A stretch of 64,000 nt of DNA from Pseudodesulfovibrio sp. S3. Its GTDB lineage: Bacteria > Desulfobacterota > Desulfovibrionia > Desulfovibrionales > Desulfovibrionaceae. The stretch spans positions 1 through 64,000 of the forward strand of contig NZ_QTZO01000004.1 of assembly GCF_004025585.1 (NCBI RefSeq), read 5' to 3'. Positions within the stretch are counted from its first letter, which is position 1. Every line of letters starts with the position of its first letter. Shown here in pieces: positions 8,149 to 17,059 of the stretch. The notes beneath the pieces are model-generated. The model was not told where the DNA came from, did no database searches, and saw only the letters and a program-made list of their open reading frames with translations. Position numbers and translations under genes: made by a program.

Positions 8149-9453
8149 TTAGTTCTTTCGGCATTCCACGCTACGGGCATGGGCTTCGAGTCCTTCCAGT
8201 CGCGCCAGGCGGGCTATCTTGTCGCCGTGTTTGGCTACATAGCTGGAACTGGTAGCGATCACACTGGATTTCTTGCAGAAATTCTGCACGGACAGGGCCG
8301 AGGAAAAGCGGACCGTCCGCAATGTGGGCAGCACATGGTTTGGACCGGCAAAGTAGTCGCCCACAGGTTCGGGTGAATTGTGGCCCATGAAGATGGCCCC
8401 TGCGTGGCGGATGGAACCGAGCATGGTCCATGGGTCGGCCAGCGCCAGTTCCAGGTGTTCGGCGGCCAACGAGTTGATCAATTCGGTTCCGGCCTCAAGG
8501 GTGGGAACGGTGATGATGGCTCCCCAGTCCTCAAGGGATTTGGCCGCTATTTCGCCTCGGGGCAGGGCCTTGCACTGTATGATCAATTCTTCCCTGACCC
8601 GGGCGGCCAATGTTGTTTCCGGGGTGACCAGGATGGAAGCGGCCAAGGGGTCGTGTTCTGCCTGGGAAAGCATGTCCGCAGCCAGCCAGGCCGGGTTGGC
8701 CGAGTCGTCGGCAAGGATGGCGATTTCGGAGGGGCCGGCCACCATGTCGATGCCCACATGCCCGATGAGCTGGGATTTGGCCGTGGCTACGAAAATGTTG
8801 CCGGGACCGGCCAGGACATCGCACGGAGCGATGGTTTCTGTGCCGTAAGCCAGGGCACCGATGGCCCAGGCCGAACCGGCCAGGTATATTTCGTCCAGGC
8901 CGAGCAGGGCAGCGGTGGCCAAAATGTACGGGTTGAGCGTCCCGTCCTTGCGGGGCGGCGACGTCACCGCCAAGGATTCCACACCCGCCACCAGTGCCGG
9001 GATTGCATTCATGATCAGGCTGGAGATGAGCGGGGTTTCTCCGCCCTGCCCGCCGGGTACGTACAGCCCTACGCGGTCCACCGGCCTGACCATCTGGCCG
9101 AGCACGGTGCCGTCATCGCTGGTGGTCCACCAGGATTTTTCCTTCTGGTTGAGGTGGAAGGTGCGCACGCGGTCGATGGCTTCTTCGAGGATGGCGGCAT
9201 CGGTGTCGGGTATTTCGTCGAGCGCTGCACGGATGACGGAAGCCGGAACACGCAGCCGGGATGGTTCGAAGGATGCACAGTCAAATTTGCGGGTGTACTC
9301 GGCAAGAGCCTCGTCGCCGCGTTCCCTGACGTCACTCAGGATGTCGCGCACCAGGGCATCCACCTTGGTGTCCGGGTCTTTGCGTTGATCAAGCCAGGTC
9401 CGAATCTCTGCCCAGTCCGCCGGGCCGGAATATGTCAGTTGTCTGCAAGGCAT
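8149..9453 (-). CDS. hisD: Histidinol dehydrogenase
   Basis: Catalyses the last two oxidations of histidine synthesis (histidinol to histidine) using NAD and a zinc ion. 434 residues, normal length. Conserved blocks: VPGGQGGETPLISSLIMN, IDMVAGPSEIAILAD, the zinc/base region SQAEHDPLA, and AAEHLELA near the C-terminus. It is the first gene of the minus-strand run; no other his genes are in the window. Confidence 0.96.
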   Translation of the reverse strand: MPCRQLTYSGPADWAEIRTWLDQRKDPDTKVDALVRDILSDVRERGDEALAEYTRKFDCASFEPSRLRVPASVIRAALDEIPDTDAAILEEAIDRVRTFHLNQKEKSWWTTSDDGTVLGQMVRPVDRVGLYVPGGQGGETPLISSLIMNAIPALVAGVESLAVTSPPRKDGTLNPYILATAALLGLDEIYLAGSAWAIGALAYGTETIAPCDVLAGPGNIFVATAKSQLIGHVGIDMVAGPSEIAILADDSANPAWLAADMLSQAEHDPLAASILVTPETTLAARVREELIIQCKALPRGEIAAKSLEDWGAIITVPTLEAGTELINSLAAEHLELALADPWTMLGSIRHAGAIFMGHNSPEPVGDYFAGPNHVLPTLRTVRFSSALSVQNFCKKSSVIATSSSYVAKHGDKIARLARLEGLEAHARSVECRKN

Positions 9454-9547
9454 GGGGTCCTCGTTGTGTAGCGTTGTTCATTGTTCCTGCAAGGGGAAAA
9501 TATATAGCCGAGCGGCTTTCAAAAGTCGAGGGCAGGGAAACAAAGAA

Positions 9548-9579
9548 AGAGGGCCGGGGTTTGCACTCCCCGGCCCTCT
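9548..9579 (-). terminator. Intrinsic terminator of the porin gene
   Basis: A perfect 12-bp GC-rich stem (agagggccgggg / ccccggccctct) with an 8-base loop is followed on the minus strand by TTCTTTGTTT. It ends about 48 bases after the porin stop and insulates hisD from porin transcription. Confidence 0.92.
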
Positions 9580-9627
9580 GGCGTTACTTGGCTATAAGCT
9601 TAATCAGCTTAGGTGTTCCAAGAGGTC

Positions 9628-10935
9628 TTAGAACTTGTAGACCACACCAGTGGCGACCTTCCAAGCGTCGTCTTCAACGTCGGTGCCCCAGTTGTCGTCG
9701 TAGTCGGAGTTGATGTAACCCAACTGTGCGTACAGGGTCAGTTCGTCGTAGATGGCGTAAGCGGTGTTGAAGTCAACTTCCCACAGGGAGTCGTCTTCGG
9801 TCAGGAAGCCGGGCATGGTGCCGACAGCAGGTGCTGCAGCCAGGGAGTCGTCGTTGGTACCCTTGACGTACAGGACGTGCACGTCGTGGGTCAGGCCCTG
9901 AGCAAAGGACTGGATGTCGGTGAGGGACAGGCCGAGAACCCAGAAACCGAGGCGGTTGCCGTCTTCAGCGTCCAGATCGTCACCGGTGACGGAACCGCCA
10001 CCGAAGTAGAAGGAACCGACAGCCCAGTCACCTTGGATGATCGGCATGGATTCAATGCCGTCAGTGGTGTCGTCGTCGCTACCAGAGGTGTAGACGAAGT
10101 AGGTGGACACGGTCATGAAGTCGAAACCGGTGTAGTCCAGACCCAGGGTACCCATCCAACCGGAAGCGTCATTGGTGTCGGTGTCGGCATCAAGCTTACC
10201 GTAAGCCAGGTCAGCTTTGATGATGAAGGGATCCAGGATGGACAGGGTGAAATCGGTGCCCATCCAGTAGGCGGAGACGTCTTCGCCGGAAGCGAGGTAG
10301 TTGTCACCGGCAGCGCCGTACAGGAAGTACGGAGTAGCGGACACGCCTTCGAAGGTCAGGGGCAGAGCCAGCAGGTAACCGTCGAGGTAGCTGTCGTTGA
10401 GGGCAGCAGTGGTGCTGGAGTCGGAATCAAACATACGGGTGTAACCAGCCAGGACGCCGACATTGTCGGTGACCGGGGTGGAGACCATGACAGCGCCAGC
10501 ACGTTCGGCGATGATCATGGAAGCGCCGCCGACTGCCTGGGGCAGGCCAACGGTGTACAGACCGGCTTTGACGTTGACGTCGGTGCCGGGCCAGTTGAAG
10601 TCGATGTAAGCATCACGGATGTTCAGGTTTGCAGTAGTTGAACTGGCACCAGCAACGTTGCCGGGCTGCCAGGTCTGGCCCCATTCACCGCGCTGCGAAC
10701 GCAGACCAAGAACACCTTTCAGGTTCTCGTTGGCGGTGACGGTGAAGTACAGGTCAGCACGTTCCATGATGTTCATGTTTTTCTGGCCCTGGGACTTGGA
10801 GAAGTTCCAGTTGTTTTTCCAGACAGCGTTGACCAGCAGGTTACCGGAAATGGATACTTCCGGAGCTGCGGATGCGGAAACAGCCATGCCCAGTACCATG
10901 ACCAGGGCGGCTGCAAGCAGAGTAAAACGTTTCAT
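9628..10935 (-). CDS. Outer membrane homotrimeric porin (Desulfovibrio type)
   Basis: 435-residue beta-barrel precursor. It has a clear signal peptide (MKRFTLLAAALVMVLGMAVSASA, cleaved before APEVS), then alternating strands rich in Tyr, Trp, Asp and Gly. The chain ends in VYKF, the terminal Phe expected for BAM-dependent outer-membrane insertion. The N-terminal mature region, with EVSISGNLLVNAVW and an ERADLYFTV block, resembles the abundant Desulfovibrio porin family. Rich Asp stretches suggest cation binding in loops (inference). AAAAAAAGGAAGATTTAC precedes the ATG, and a strong terminator follows, as expected for a highly expressed monocistronic gene. Confidence 0.88.
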   Translation of the reverse strand: MKRFTLLAAALVMVLGMAVSASAAPEVSISGNLLVNAVWKNNWNFSKSQGQKNMNIMERADLYFTVTANENLKGVLGLRSQRGEWGQTWQPGNVAGASSTTANLNIRDAYIDFNWPGTDVNVKAGLYTVGLPQAVGGASMIIAERAGAVMVSTPVTDNVGVLAGYTRMFDSDSSTTAALNDSYLDGYLLALPLTFEGVSATPYFLYGAAGDNYLASGEDVSAYWMGTDFTLSILDPFIIKADLAYGKLDADTDTNDASGWMGTLGLDYTGFDFMTVSTYFVYTSGSDDDTTDGIESMPIIQGDWAVGSFYFGGGSVTGDDLDAEDGNRLGFWVLGLSLTDIQSFAQGLTHDVHVLYVKGTNDDSLAAAPAVGTMPGFLTEDDSLWEVDFNTAYAIYDELTLYAQLGYINSDYDDNWGTDVEDDAWKVATGVVYKF

Positions 10936-11088
10936 TGTAAATCTTCCTTTTTTTGCAGTTTAAAACCAAGTGAACGCCTGAACTAGAAAGTCATTTACCC
11001 CAGGCAGCCGGGTATTGCAAGAGGATTTGGGGGAAAAAATGAAAAAAGTAAAAATTTTTTTACCGACAAAAAAATTGTACTTCCGAAA

Positions 11089-11116
11089 CTGACATATTGT
11101 AAGTTGTATCTATAAT
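11089..11116 (+). promoter_or_regulatory. Probable promoter for uvrC
   Basis: CTGACA (11089-11094), 16 bases, then a perfect TATAAT (11111-11116) in the AT-rich gap between the porin and uvrC. It would start transcription near 11123, about 95 bases upstream of the preferred uvrC start. Confidence 0.55.
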
Positions 11117-11216
11117 ATTAGATAGTTATAGTTTCAAACAGGGGAGGTGATTTGTGGCGAAAAGTTCGGTATAGGTATTTTTCGTGGAATTGATGTTGAA
11201 TAAAAACCACAGAGCC

Positions 11217-13031
11217 ATGGACAAAGAGTACAAATTTTTTGCCGACCAGTTTCCGGATACGCCCGGGGTCTATCTTATGAAGAATGGACGGGGGCGGATC
11301 ATTTATGTGGGCAAGGCCAAGAAGCTGCGCAAGAGGCTGGCTTCCTATTTCAGGAAAGGGGCCAGGCATACGCCCAAGACCGCAGCCCTGGTCAGTCATG
11401 TCCGGCAGGTGGATATATTGCTTACGACCACGGAAAAGGAGGCCCTGCTCCTCGAATCCGGGCTGATCAAGAAACACCGTCCCCGGTACAACATCGTGCT
11501 CAAGGACGACAAGCAGTATGTGCTCTTCCGGTTGGACAGGCAGTCGGAGTTCCCGCGGCTGTCCATGACCCGCAAGACTGTGCGGGACGGTTCTGTCTAT
11601 TTCGGGCCGTTCACCTCGGCTGCTGCGGCCCGGACCGTATGGAAGCTGCTGGGCAAGGTCTTTCCCCTGCGCAAATGCAAGGACACCGCCTTCCGCAACA
11701 GGATGCGACCCTGTTTGTATCATGACATTCACCAATGCTGGGCGCCGTGCGTCAAGGAGGTGGATCGGGCAGGGTATGCCGAGATGGTGCACCGGGTGGA
11801 GATGCTTCTTTCCGGCAGGAGCCTGGAGCTGGTGGATGCGCTGACCCGGCAGATGAAGGCGGCGTCCAGGGATATGGATTATGAACAGGCCGCAGCCTAT
11901 CGTGACCAGATTCGGGCGGTGAAGAAGACCGTGGAGGGACAGGCGGCGGTCATTCATGACAATCGCGACCGGGACGTGCTCGGCCTGGCCGAGGGCGGTC
12001 AGGGGCTTGGGCTCGGATTGCTGTTCGTCCGGCAGGGGCGGCTGCTCGACCAGAAGCAATTCTTCTGGCCCGGCCTGACCCTGGATGAAGGCCCGGAAGT
12101 GGTGGAGAGTTTTATCGGTCAGTTCTACGGCCCGGGCCGTTTCATTCCTCCGTTGATCGTGGTCCCCATGGATCTGGAGGATTCGCCGCTGCCAGAGGTG
12201 CTTGCCGAGCGTGGCGGCATCGCCGTCCGCATCATTGCACCGCAGACCACTCAGGAAAAACAATTGGTGGGCATTGCCAGGAACGTGGCCGTGCAGGCCC
12301 GGGAGCAGCGGGATACCATTACGGTCCGTTTGCAAAAGGTGCTGAAGCTGGACGGGGAGCCCGTGCGTATAGAGTGCGTGGACGCCTCGCATCTCTCGGG
12401 CAGCAATATGCGGGTTGGACAGGTGGTTTTTGAAGAGGGGCGGCGCATCCCGGAGGCATCCCGGCTCTATGCCTTTCCGGAATTGGAAGGGGCGGCGGAC
12501 GATTATGCGGCCCTGGCCGGTTGGGCAAGACGGCGTATGGAATCCGGGCCGCCGTGGCCTGATCTCGTGCTCCTTGACGGAGGTCGGGGCCAGCTTTCTG
12601 CTGTGGAAAAAGCATTGGCCGAATGCGTCGAGGACTGCGGCTGGGAGTTGGCAGCCATTGCCAAGGGGGAGTCTCGGCGTGCGGGCGAACTGGGTGATCA
12701 GATATTCCGTCCCGGCCGGAAGAATTCCCTGCCGCTCAGGCCGGGAAGCGCCGAGTTGCTGTTTCTGCAGAAAATCAGGGATACGGCTCACAGGTTTGTG
12801 TTGGGCAAGCAACGGAGCGCGCGCAAGAAGTCTGTGTTGAACAGCGAATTGACCTCTCTGCCGGGCATCGGCCCGAAAACGGCCCGTATTCTTTGGGATA
12901 GTTTTCCTTCGCTGGAGGCCATGCTGGAGGCCGCCCGTTCGGACATCAGTTCCCTGCCGGGTATAGGCGTCAAGCGGGCGGAAATGATTTATCTGGCGTT
13001 GCAGGGACTCAAGGCTTCGCGGAAGAGCTAG
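11217..13031 (+). CDS. uvrC: Excinuclease ABC subunit C
   Basis: Dual-incision nuclease of nucleotide excision repair. N-terminal GIY-YIG nuclease (PGVYLMKNGRGRIIYVGKAK), central UVR motif (DMDYEQAAAYRDQI), RNase H-like second nuclease domain (DASHLSG ... LVLLDGGRGQL), and a C-terminal double helix-hairpin-helix (LPGIGPKTARIL ... LPGIGVKRAE). From the ATG at 11217 it has 604 residues, starting just ahead of the conserved domain. In-frame upstream starts exist (ATG 11193, GTG 11184), and no start has a strong Shine-Dalgarno. The best one (GGGGAGG, 11141-11147) instead precedes a six-codon mini-ORF at 11154-11174. Confidence 0.94.
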   Translation: MDKEYKFFADQFPDTPGVYLMKNGRGRIIYVGKAKKLRKRLASYFRKGARHTPKTAALVSHVRQVDILLTTTEKEALLLESGLIKKHRPRYNIVLKDDKQYVLFRLDRQSEFPRLSMTRKTVRDGSVYFGPFTSAAAARTVWKLLGKVFPLRKCKDTAFRNRMRPCLYHDIHQCWAPCVKEVDRAGYAEMVHRVEMLLSGRSLELVDALTRQMKAASRDMDYEQAAAYRDQIRAVKKTVEGQAAVIHDNRDRDVLGLAEGGQGLGLGLLFVRQGRLLDQKQFFWPGLTLDEGPEVVESFIGQFYGPGRFIPPLIVVPMDLEDSPLPEVLAERGGIAVRIIAPQTTQEKQLVGIARNVAVQAREQRDTITVRLQKVLKLDGEPVRIECVDASHLSGSNMRVGQVVFEEGRRIPEASRLYAFPELEGAADDYAALAGWARRRMESGPPWPDLVLLDGGRGQLSAVEKALAECVEDCGWELAAIAKGESRRAGELGDQIFRPGRKNSLPLRPGSAELLFLQKIRDTAHRFVLGKQRSARKKSVLNSELTSLPGIGPKTARILWDSFPSLEAMLEAARSDISSLPGIGVKRAEMIYLALQGLKASRKS

Positions 13032-13705
13032 AGTCTGACGGGTTTGCCGATCTCCATCTCCACCAATTCGGTATCAGGCGCTACCAGGGCGAGCTGTTCG
13101 GCCATGGCCTTGGTGTTCTGGTCCAGAATACCCCAGGTTCCCCAGTGTTGTGGAATGAGCTTCTTGCATCCGAGCAGCTTGCAGGCATAGGCAGCCTGCT
13201 TGGCGTCCATGGTGAACCGGCCGCCGATGGGCAGCATGGCGATGTCTATGTCGTGGAATTCCCCGAACAGTTCCATGTCGCCGAACAGGCCGGTGTCCCC
13301 GGAGTTGTATAGGCACAGGCCGTTGGGGTCGGTGATGATGAACCCCGTTGCAGAGCCGGTGATGGAAGAATGCATGGCCTGAACCATCTTGATGTCCAGC
13401 CCCTGGCGTCTGACCGTGCCGCCGATGTTCATGCCCACACCCAGATGCTCGGGCAGGCCCAGGGCGATGAGCGACTGGATGACGTCGAAGATGGCCACCA
13501 CCTCTGCATCGTGCTTGATGGCCAGTTCCAGGGTCTGGCCGATATGGTCGGTGTGGTCGTGGGTGACCAGAATGAGATTGCATTCCTTGACATCCGTGTA
13601 CGCGGCGGTTGCGCTGGGGTTGCCCACGAAAAACGGATCAATGAACAGGGTTGCGTCTGCGGCCTTGATCCTGAAATTTGAATGGCCGAACCATGTGATT
13701 TCCAT
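13028..13705 (-). CDS. UPF0173 metal-dependent hydrolase (metallo-beta-lactamase fold)
   Basis: 225-residue cytoplasmic hydrolase of the metallo-beta-lactamase superfamily. Seen: THDHTDHIG (H-x-H-x-D-H metal motif, near residues 49-57), later metal ligands in GDTGLFGDM and QHWGTW near the C-terminus. The substrate of UPF0173 proteins is not known. It follows ubiX by 10 bases, probably one operon, and its last 4 bases overlap the converging uvrC stop. Confidence 0.88.
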   Translation of the reverse strand: MEITWFGHSNFRIKAADATLFIDPFFVGNPSATAAYTDVKECNLILVTHDHTDHIGQTLELAIKHDAEVVAIFDVIQSLIALGLPEHLGVGMNIGGTVRRQGLDIKMVQAMHSSITGSATGFIITDPNGLCLYNSGDTGLFGDMELFGEFHDIDIAMLPIGGRFTMDAKQAAYACKLLGCKKLIPQHWGTWGILDQNTKAMAEQLALVAPDTELVEMEIGKPVRL

Positions 13706-13715
13706 GCCGTTCCTC

Positions 13716-14282
13716 CTACTCCCCCCATCTTTTGAACAGGGTGTGGGGGATATCCAGTTGATCGAGGATCTTTCCGGCCAGTTGATCGGCCAGGTCCTCG
13801 ATGGTTACCGGGCGGTGATAGAAGCCCGGACTTGCCGGTAAAACGATAGCCCCGGCTTGGTCGGCCGTGAGCATGTTTTGCAGATGAATGGCGGAGAGCG
13901 GTGTTTCCCGCGGGACCAGAATGAGCTTTTTGCGCTCTTTGAGGGTCACGTCGGCTGCCCGGTGGATGAGGGTGTGGCCAAAACCGGTGGCAACGGCGGA
14001 CAGGGTGGCCATGGAACAGGGGCAGATGATCATGCCGTCATGCAGCCATGATCCGCTGGCGGGCGGTGCAGAAATGTCATCCGGTGCATGAATGGCCGTC
14101 GCTCCTCTGGTGAGGGCATCGGGTGGAAGGTCCGTTTCCAGGGCCATGACTTTGCGGGCGGCGTCGGAGATGATGACGTGCAAGTCCACGTCGTCACGGC
14201 CTCCGAGTTCCCTGACCAGAGCGGTAGCGTACACGGTGCCGCTGGCTCCGCTCACTGCCAGGATGATGCGTTTTGTCTTCAT
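13716..14282 (-). CDS. ubiX: Flavin prenyltransferase UbiX
   Basis: Makes prenylated FMN, the cofactor of UbiD-type decarboxylases. 188 residues; the N-terminal FMN loop VSGASGTVYATAL, the CSMATLSAVATG block and LVPRETPLSAIHLQNM are diagnostic of UbiX/Pad1. A ubiD-family gene lies about 0.9 kb away on the opposite strand, so this is probably its cofactor supplier. In quinone-dependent anaerobes this pair commonly serves menaquinone synthesis, but the target here is unproven. Confidence 0.94.
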   Translation of the reverse strand: MKTKRIILAVSGASGTVYATALVRELGGRDDVDLHVIISDAARKVMALETDLPPDALTRGATAIHAPDDISAPPASGSWLHDGMIICPCSMATLSAVATGFGHTLIHRAADVTLKERKKLILVPRETPLSAIHLQNMLTADQAGAIVLPASPGFYHRPVTIEDLADQLAGKILDQLDIPHTLFKRWGE

Positions 14283-14407
14283 GGAAGCTCCTGCCCGAAA
14301 GTATTAAGGGATATATAGACTTTTTTTAGACTTTTTTGCAAGGGAAAACAGAGCTGTCCGTTCTGCCGTTCATCCGTGGTTCAATTCCCGGAGATTTTAG
14401 TATAGTC

Positions 14408-14436
14408 TTGACAAAGAAGTGGCTGAAGGATAGCTA
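14408..14436 (+). promoter_or_regulatory. Promoter of tRNA-Arg
   Basis: A perfect TTGACA (14408-14413), 17-base spacer, then TAGCTA (14431-14436), ending 12 bases before the tRNA. Confidence 0.65.
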
Positions 14437-14448
14437 CGTCCTTCCCGT

Positions 14449-14525
14449 GGGCTATTAGCTCAGTTGGATAGAGTGCTTGCCTCCGGAGCAAGAGGTCGCA
14501 AGTTCGAATCTTGCATAGCCCACCA
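14449..14525 (+). tRNA. tRNA-Arg (anticodon CCG)
   Basis: 77 bases including encoded CCA. Acceptor gggctat pairs with atagccc; D-stem gctc/gagt; anticodon stem cttgc/gcaag around loop ctccgga, so the anticodon is CCG at 14483-14485 (codon CGG); T-arm gcaag-ttcgaat-cttgc. All stems are intact. Confidence 0.97.
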
Positions 14526-14533
14526 TAGAAATC

Positions 14534-14570
14534 AAGGACTTACCCATGGAACATGCGTGAGTCCTTTTTC
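14534..14570 (+). terminator. Terminator after tRNA-Arg
   Basis: Stem aaggactta (14534-14542) pairs with tgagtcctt (14558-14566, one G-U), followed by a T-rich run TTTCTTTT. It lies 9 bases past the tRNA end. Confidence 0.7.
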
Positions 14571-14721
14571 TTTTCCGGCCCATGTCTCAAGGGCTGCCGT
14601 TTTTTCGATACTCTTTGATGCCTGTTTCATTTTCTGCAATTCCAGCCGTACGTATTCGCTTGTTCATCACAATCGTGGTTATGTGTTCCTGTCGGTTGCA
14701 GACGGCATCTGCCAGAGGCCG

Positions 14722-14783
14722 TTCACTGTCGGCAGAAAAAATTATAATACCAACCGAACGGTCGGTGTGCTTCCATCGGATAC
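14722..14783 (+). promoter_or_regulatory. Possible promoter and palindromic operator ahead of the cysteine-rich gene
   Basis: A perfect TATAAT at 14743-14748, with TTCACT 15 bases upstream as a weak -35. Immediately downstream is the imperfect palindrome ACCGAACGGTCGGT (two mismatched positions), similar in style to TetR-family operators, placed where the transcription start would be. A further small inverted repeat, GGATAC-N7-GTATCC, follows. The remainder of 14571-14721 shows no gene. Regulator identity is unknown. Confidence 0.4.
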
Positions 14784-14812
14784 TGAGATTGTATCCGATT
14801 CGGAGGTTTGAA

Positions 14813-15091
14813 ATGCGTAAAGTGTCAATGATGTCAAATGATTGTGTTGAGTGTGTGTTTCATCAAAAGAAATGCATGCTCGGACACCAACGTCCTTGGA
14901 ATTCTTTGAGTTGCGATGATTACCGGCCCTATTGTCTGGTCTGCAGCTATCCGGAGGAGTTCTGCAATACGTGCAGCAATCTTGCATGGCGCAGGATGAA
15001 ACCATTGGATATCGAGTTGAACTCGGCTTACAGGCGTTTGTCTCCGGTTCATTTTGAGTGCGTCTGGCAACCGGCAACGGTGCAGCAGTAA
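14813..15091 (+). CDS. Small cysteine-rich protein of unknown function
   Basis: 92 residues from the ATG at 14813, preceded by CGGAGG at good spacing; the longer frame from 14582 runs through promoter-like DNA and is unlikely. Nine cysteines occur in the first two thirds of the chain, several as C-x2-C pairs (CVEC, CLVC, CNTC) plus KKC and SLSC, which suggests one or more zinc or iron-sulfur sites. No signal peptide or membrane helix is seen. I do not recognise the family. It lies between tRNA-Arg and ubiD and may have its own regulated promoter. Confidence 0.65.
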   Translation: MRKVSMMSNDCVECVFHQKKCMLGHQRPWNSLSCDDYRPYCLVCSYPEEFCNTCSNLAWRRMKPLDIELNSAYRRLSPVHFECVWQPATVQQ

Positions 15092-15203
15092 CGATCACAT
15101 CAAGCCTGGGCCGCTGGTTCCCGAACAGCTCTCATTCTCTGCTTAACTTTTTCGCATTTTCCATCTAGATTATCACGCCTGAAGCACTTCAACGGGAACC
15201 GCA

Positions 15204-17048
15204 ATGGGATATAAGAGTACACGGGAATGCCTCGAAGCACTCGAGGCCAGGGGAGATCTCGTTCGTATCGACAAGAGCGTTGATGCGAATGTCGAGATCG
15301 GCGCCATTCAACGCAGGGTCTTTCAGGCCAAGGGACCGGCATTGCTCTTCAATAATGTAAGAGGATGCCGTTTCCCCATGGCCGCCAACATCTATGGAAC
15401 CAGGGATCGGATGCAGTTCATATTCCGCGACACCATCGAGACGGTGGAGCGGTTGATGAAACTCAAACTCAATCCCATGGACTTGTTCAAGCATCCCTGG
15501 AAGTATCTTGGTGCGCCCGGAACCGCCTATCACACCATGCCGCGAAGGGTGTCCACCGGGCCGATCATGCAGAACGAGACCACCATTTCCCGTTTGCCCC
15601 AGCTTGTCTCCTGGCCCATGGACGGCGGCGGGTATGTGACCCTGCCACAGGTCTATTCTGAATCCCCCGACGCTCCGGGGTTTGCCGGGTCCAACATCGG
15701 CATGTACCGCGTGCAGTTGACGGGCAACCAATATGTTTCTGACGAGGAAGTGGGGCTGCATTACCAGATTCATCGTGGCATCGGGCACCACCATGCCTGC
15801 GCCATTCGCAGGGGTGAGTCTCTCAAGGTCAATGTCGTGGTGGGCGGTGCGCCGTCCATGACCCTGGCGGCCATGATGCCGCTTCCCGAGGGATTGGCCG
15901 AGATTTTCTTTGCCGGAGCCTTGGGAGGACACCGTATCCCCATGGTCAGGCGGGAGGGGGGCTTGCCCATTCCGGCCCAGGCTGATTTTTGCATCTGCGG
16001 CTCCATTGTTCAGGGCGAGGAAAAGCCCGAGGGGCCCTTCGGCGATCATCTCGGCTACTACAGTCTGGCCCATGATTTTCCCGTCCTCAAGGTGGAAAAG
16101 GTGTTTCACCGGGACGACGCCATCTGGCCGTTCACCACGGTGGGCCGCCCGCCGCAGGAGGACACCATGTTCGGCCAGTTTGTCCACGAACTGACCGCTG
16201 ATCTGGTGCCGTCGGTCTTTTCCGGGGTGCATGAGGTCCATGCAGTGGACGCAGCCGGGGTACATCCCCTGCTGCTGGCGGTGGGCAGTGAGCGGTATGT
16301 GCCCTATGCCGAAGAGCGCCAGCCCCAGGAGTTGTTGACCAATGCCATGGCCTTGCTCGGCAACACGCAGACATCGTTGTCAAAGTATGTCCTCATAGCG
16401 GCACGGGAAGATATGTCGAGCGGTGCATCCTGTCATGACATTCCCGGTTTTTTCCGACATATGCTTGAACGGACGGACCTGACGCGCGACCTGCATTTCA
16501 TCACCAGGACCACCATCGACACCCTGGATTATTCCGGCATCAGTCTCAACCAGGGGTCCAAGCTGGTTTTTGCCGCAGCCGGGGGAGTAAAGCGTGAACT
16601 CGGTTCGGAAGTTCCGGGCGGCTTGGTTTTGCCGCGGGGTTTCCGCGACCCGAAAGTGTTTGCGCCGGGTGTTCTTGTCATCAAGGGGCCAAAGCATCAG
16701 AAAAAGCGAGATCAGCAGGATGCGGCAGTGGAACGGTTGGGCGAAATGCTGGTGACGGTGCGGGACATCGAGAAGTTCCCCATGATCGTGCTGGCGGACG
16801 ACGCCGGGTTCACGGTTCGGGGTTGGGACAATTTCCTGTGGGTGACTTTCACCCGGTCTGATCCGGCCACGGATATCTATGGCGTGGGCGGTTTCACCCA
16901 TGCCAAGCACTGGGGTGCGACAAAGAGTGTGATCATAGATGCCAGGCTCAAGACATATCATGCCCCGCCACTCGAACCTGACCCCGAAGTGGAAAGGCGG
17001 GTGGACGAACTCGGTGCCAAGGGCGGTCCCCTGCACGGAATAATTTAA
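15204..17048 (+). CDS. ubiD: UbiD-family prenyl-FMN-dependent decarboxylase
   Basis: 614 residues, the length of long UbiD/menaquinone-type decarboxylases. Conserved blocks: SNIGMYRVQ (metal and prFMN site region), IHRGIGHHHACAIRRGE, and EGPFGDHLGYYS, which carries acidic catalytic or metal residues. It removes a carboxyl group from an aromatic or unsaturated acid using prFMN made by UbiX (ubiX is nearby). In this type of organism a role in menaquinone synthesis through the futalosine route is the likeliest guess, but no mqn gene is in the window. It is followed 11 bases later by an unknown gene. Confidence 0.9.
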   Translation: MGYKSTRECLEALEARGDLVRIDKSVDANVEIGAIQRRVFQAKGPALLFNNVRGCRFPMAANIYGTRDRMQFIFRDTIETVERLMKLKLNPMDLFKHPWKYLGAPGTAYHTMPRRVSTGPIMQNETTISRLPQLVSWPMDGGGYVTLPQVYSESPDAPGFAGSNIGMYRVQLTGNQYVSDEEVGLHYQIHRGIGHHHACAIRRGESLKVNVVVGGAPSMTLAAMMPLPEGLAEIFFAGALGGHRIPMVRREGGLPIPAQADFCICGSIVQGEEKPEGPFGDHLGYYSLAHDFPVLKVEKVFHRDDAIWPFTTVGRPPQEDTMFGQFVHELTADLVPSVFSGVHEVHAVDAAGVHPLLLAVGSERYVPYAEERQPQELLTNAMALLGNTQTSLSKYVLIAAREDMSSGASCHDIPGFFRHMLERTDLTRDLHFITRTTIDTLDYSGISLNQGSKLVFAAAGGVKRELGSEVPGGLVLPRGFRDPKVFAPGVLVIKGPKHQKKRDQQDAAVERLGEMLVTVRDIEKFPMIVLADDAGFTVRGWDNFLWVTFTRSDPATDIYGVGGFTHAKHWGATKSVIIDARLKTYHAPPLEPDPEVERRVDELGAKGGPLHGII

Positions 17049-17059
17049 CGGAGAACGCA

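Noticed and set aside
11118-12812. 564-codon open frame antisense to uvrC
   Set aside because: Shadow of a high-GC coding region; uvrC on the other strand has full domain content, and the antisense product is Pro/Arg/His-rich without motifs.
14582-14812. N-terminal extension of the cysteine-rich gene
   Set aside because: The extension crosses a TATAAT and palindrome, and the ATG at 14813 has a much better ribosome site.
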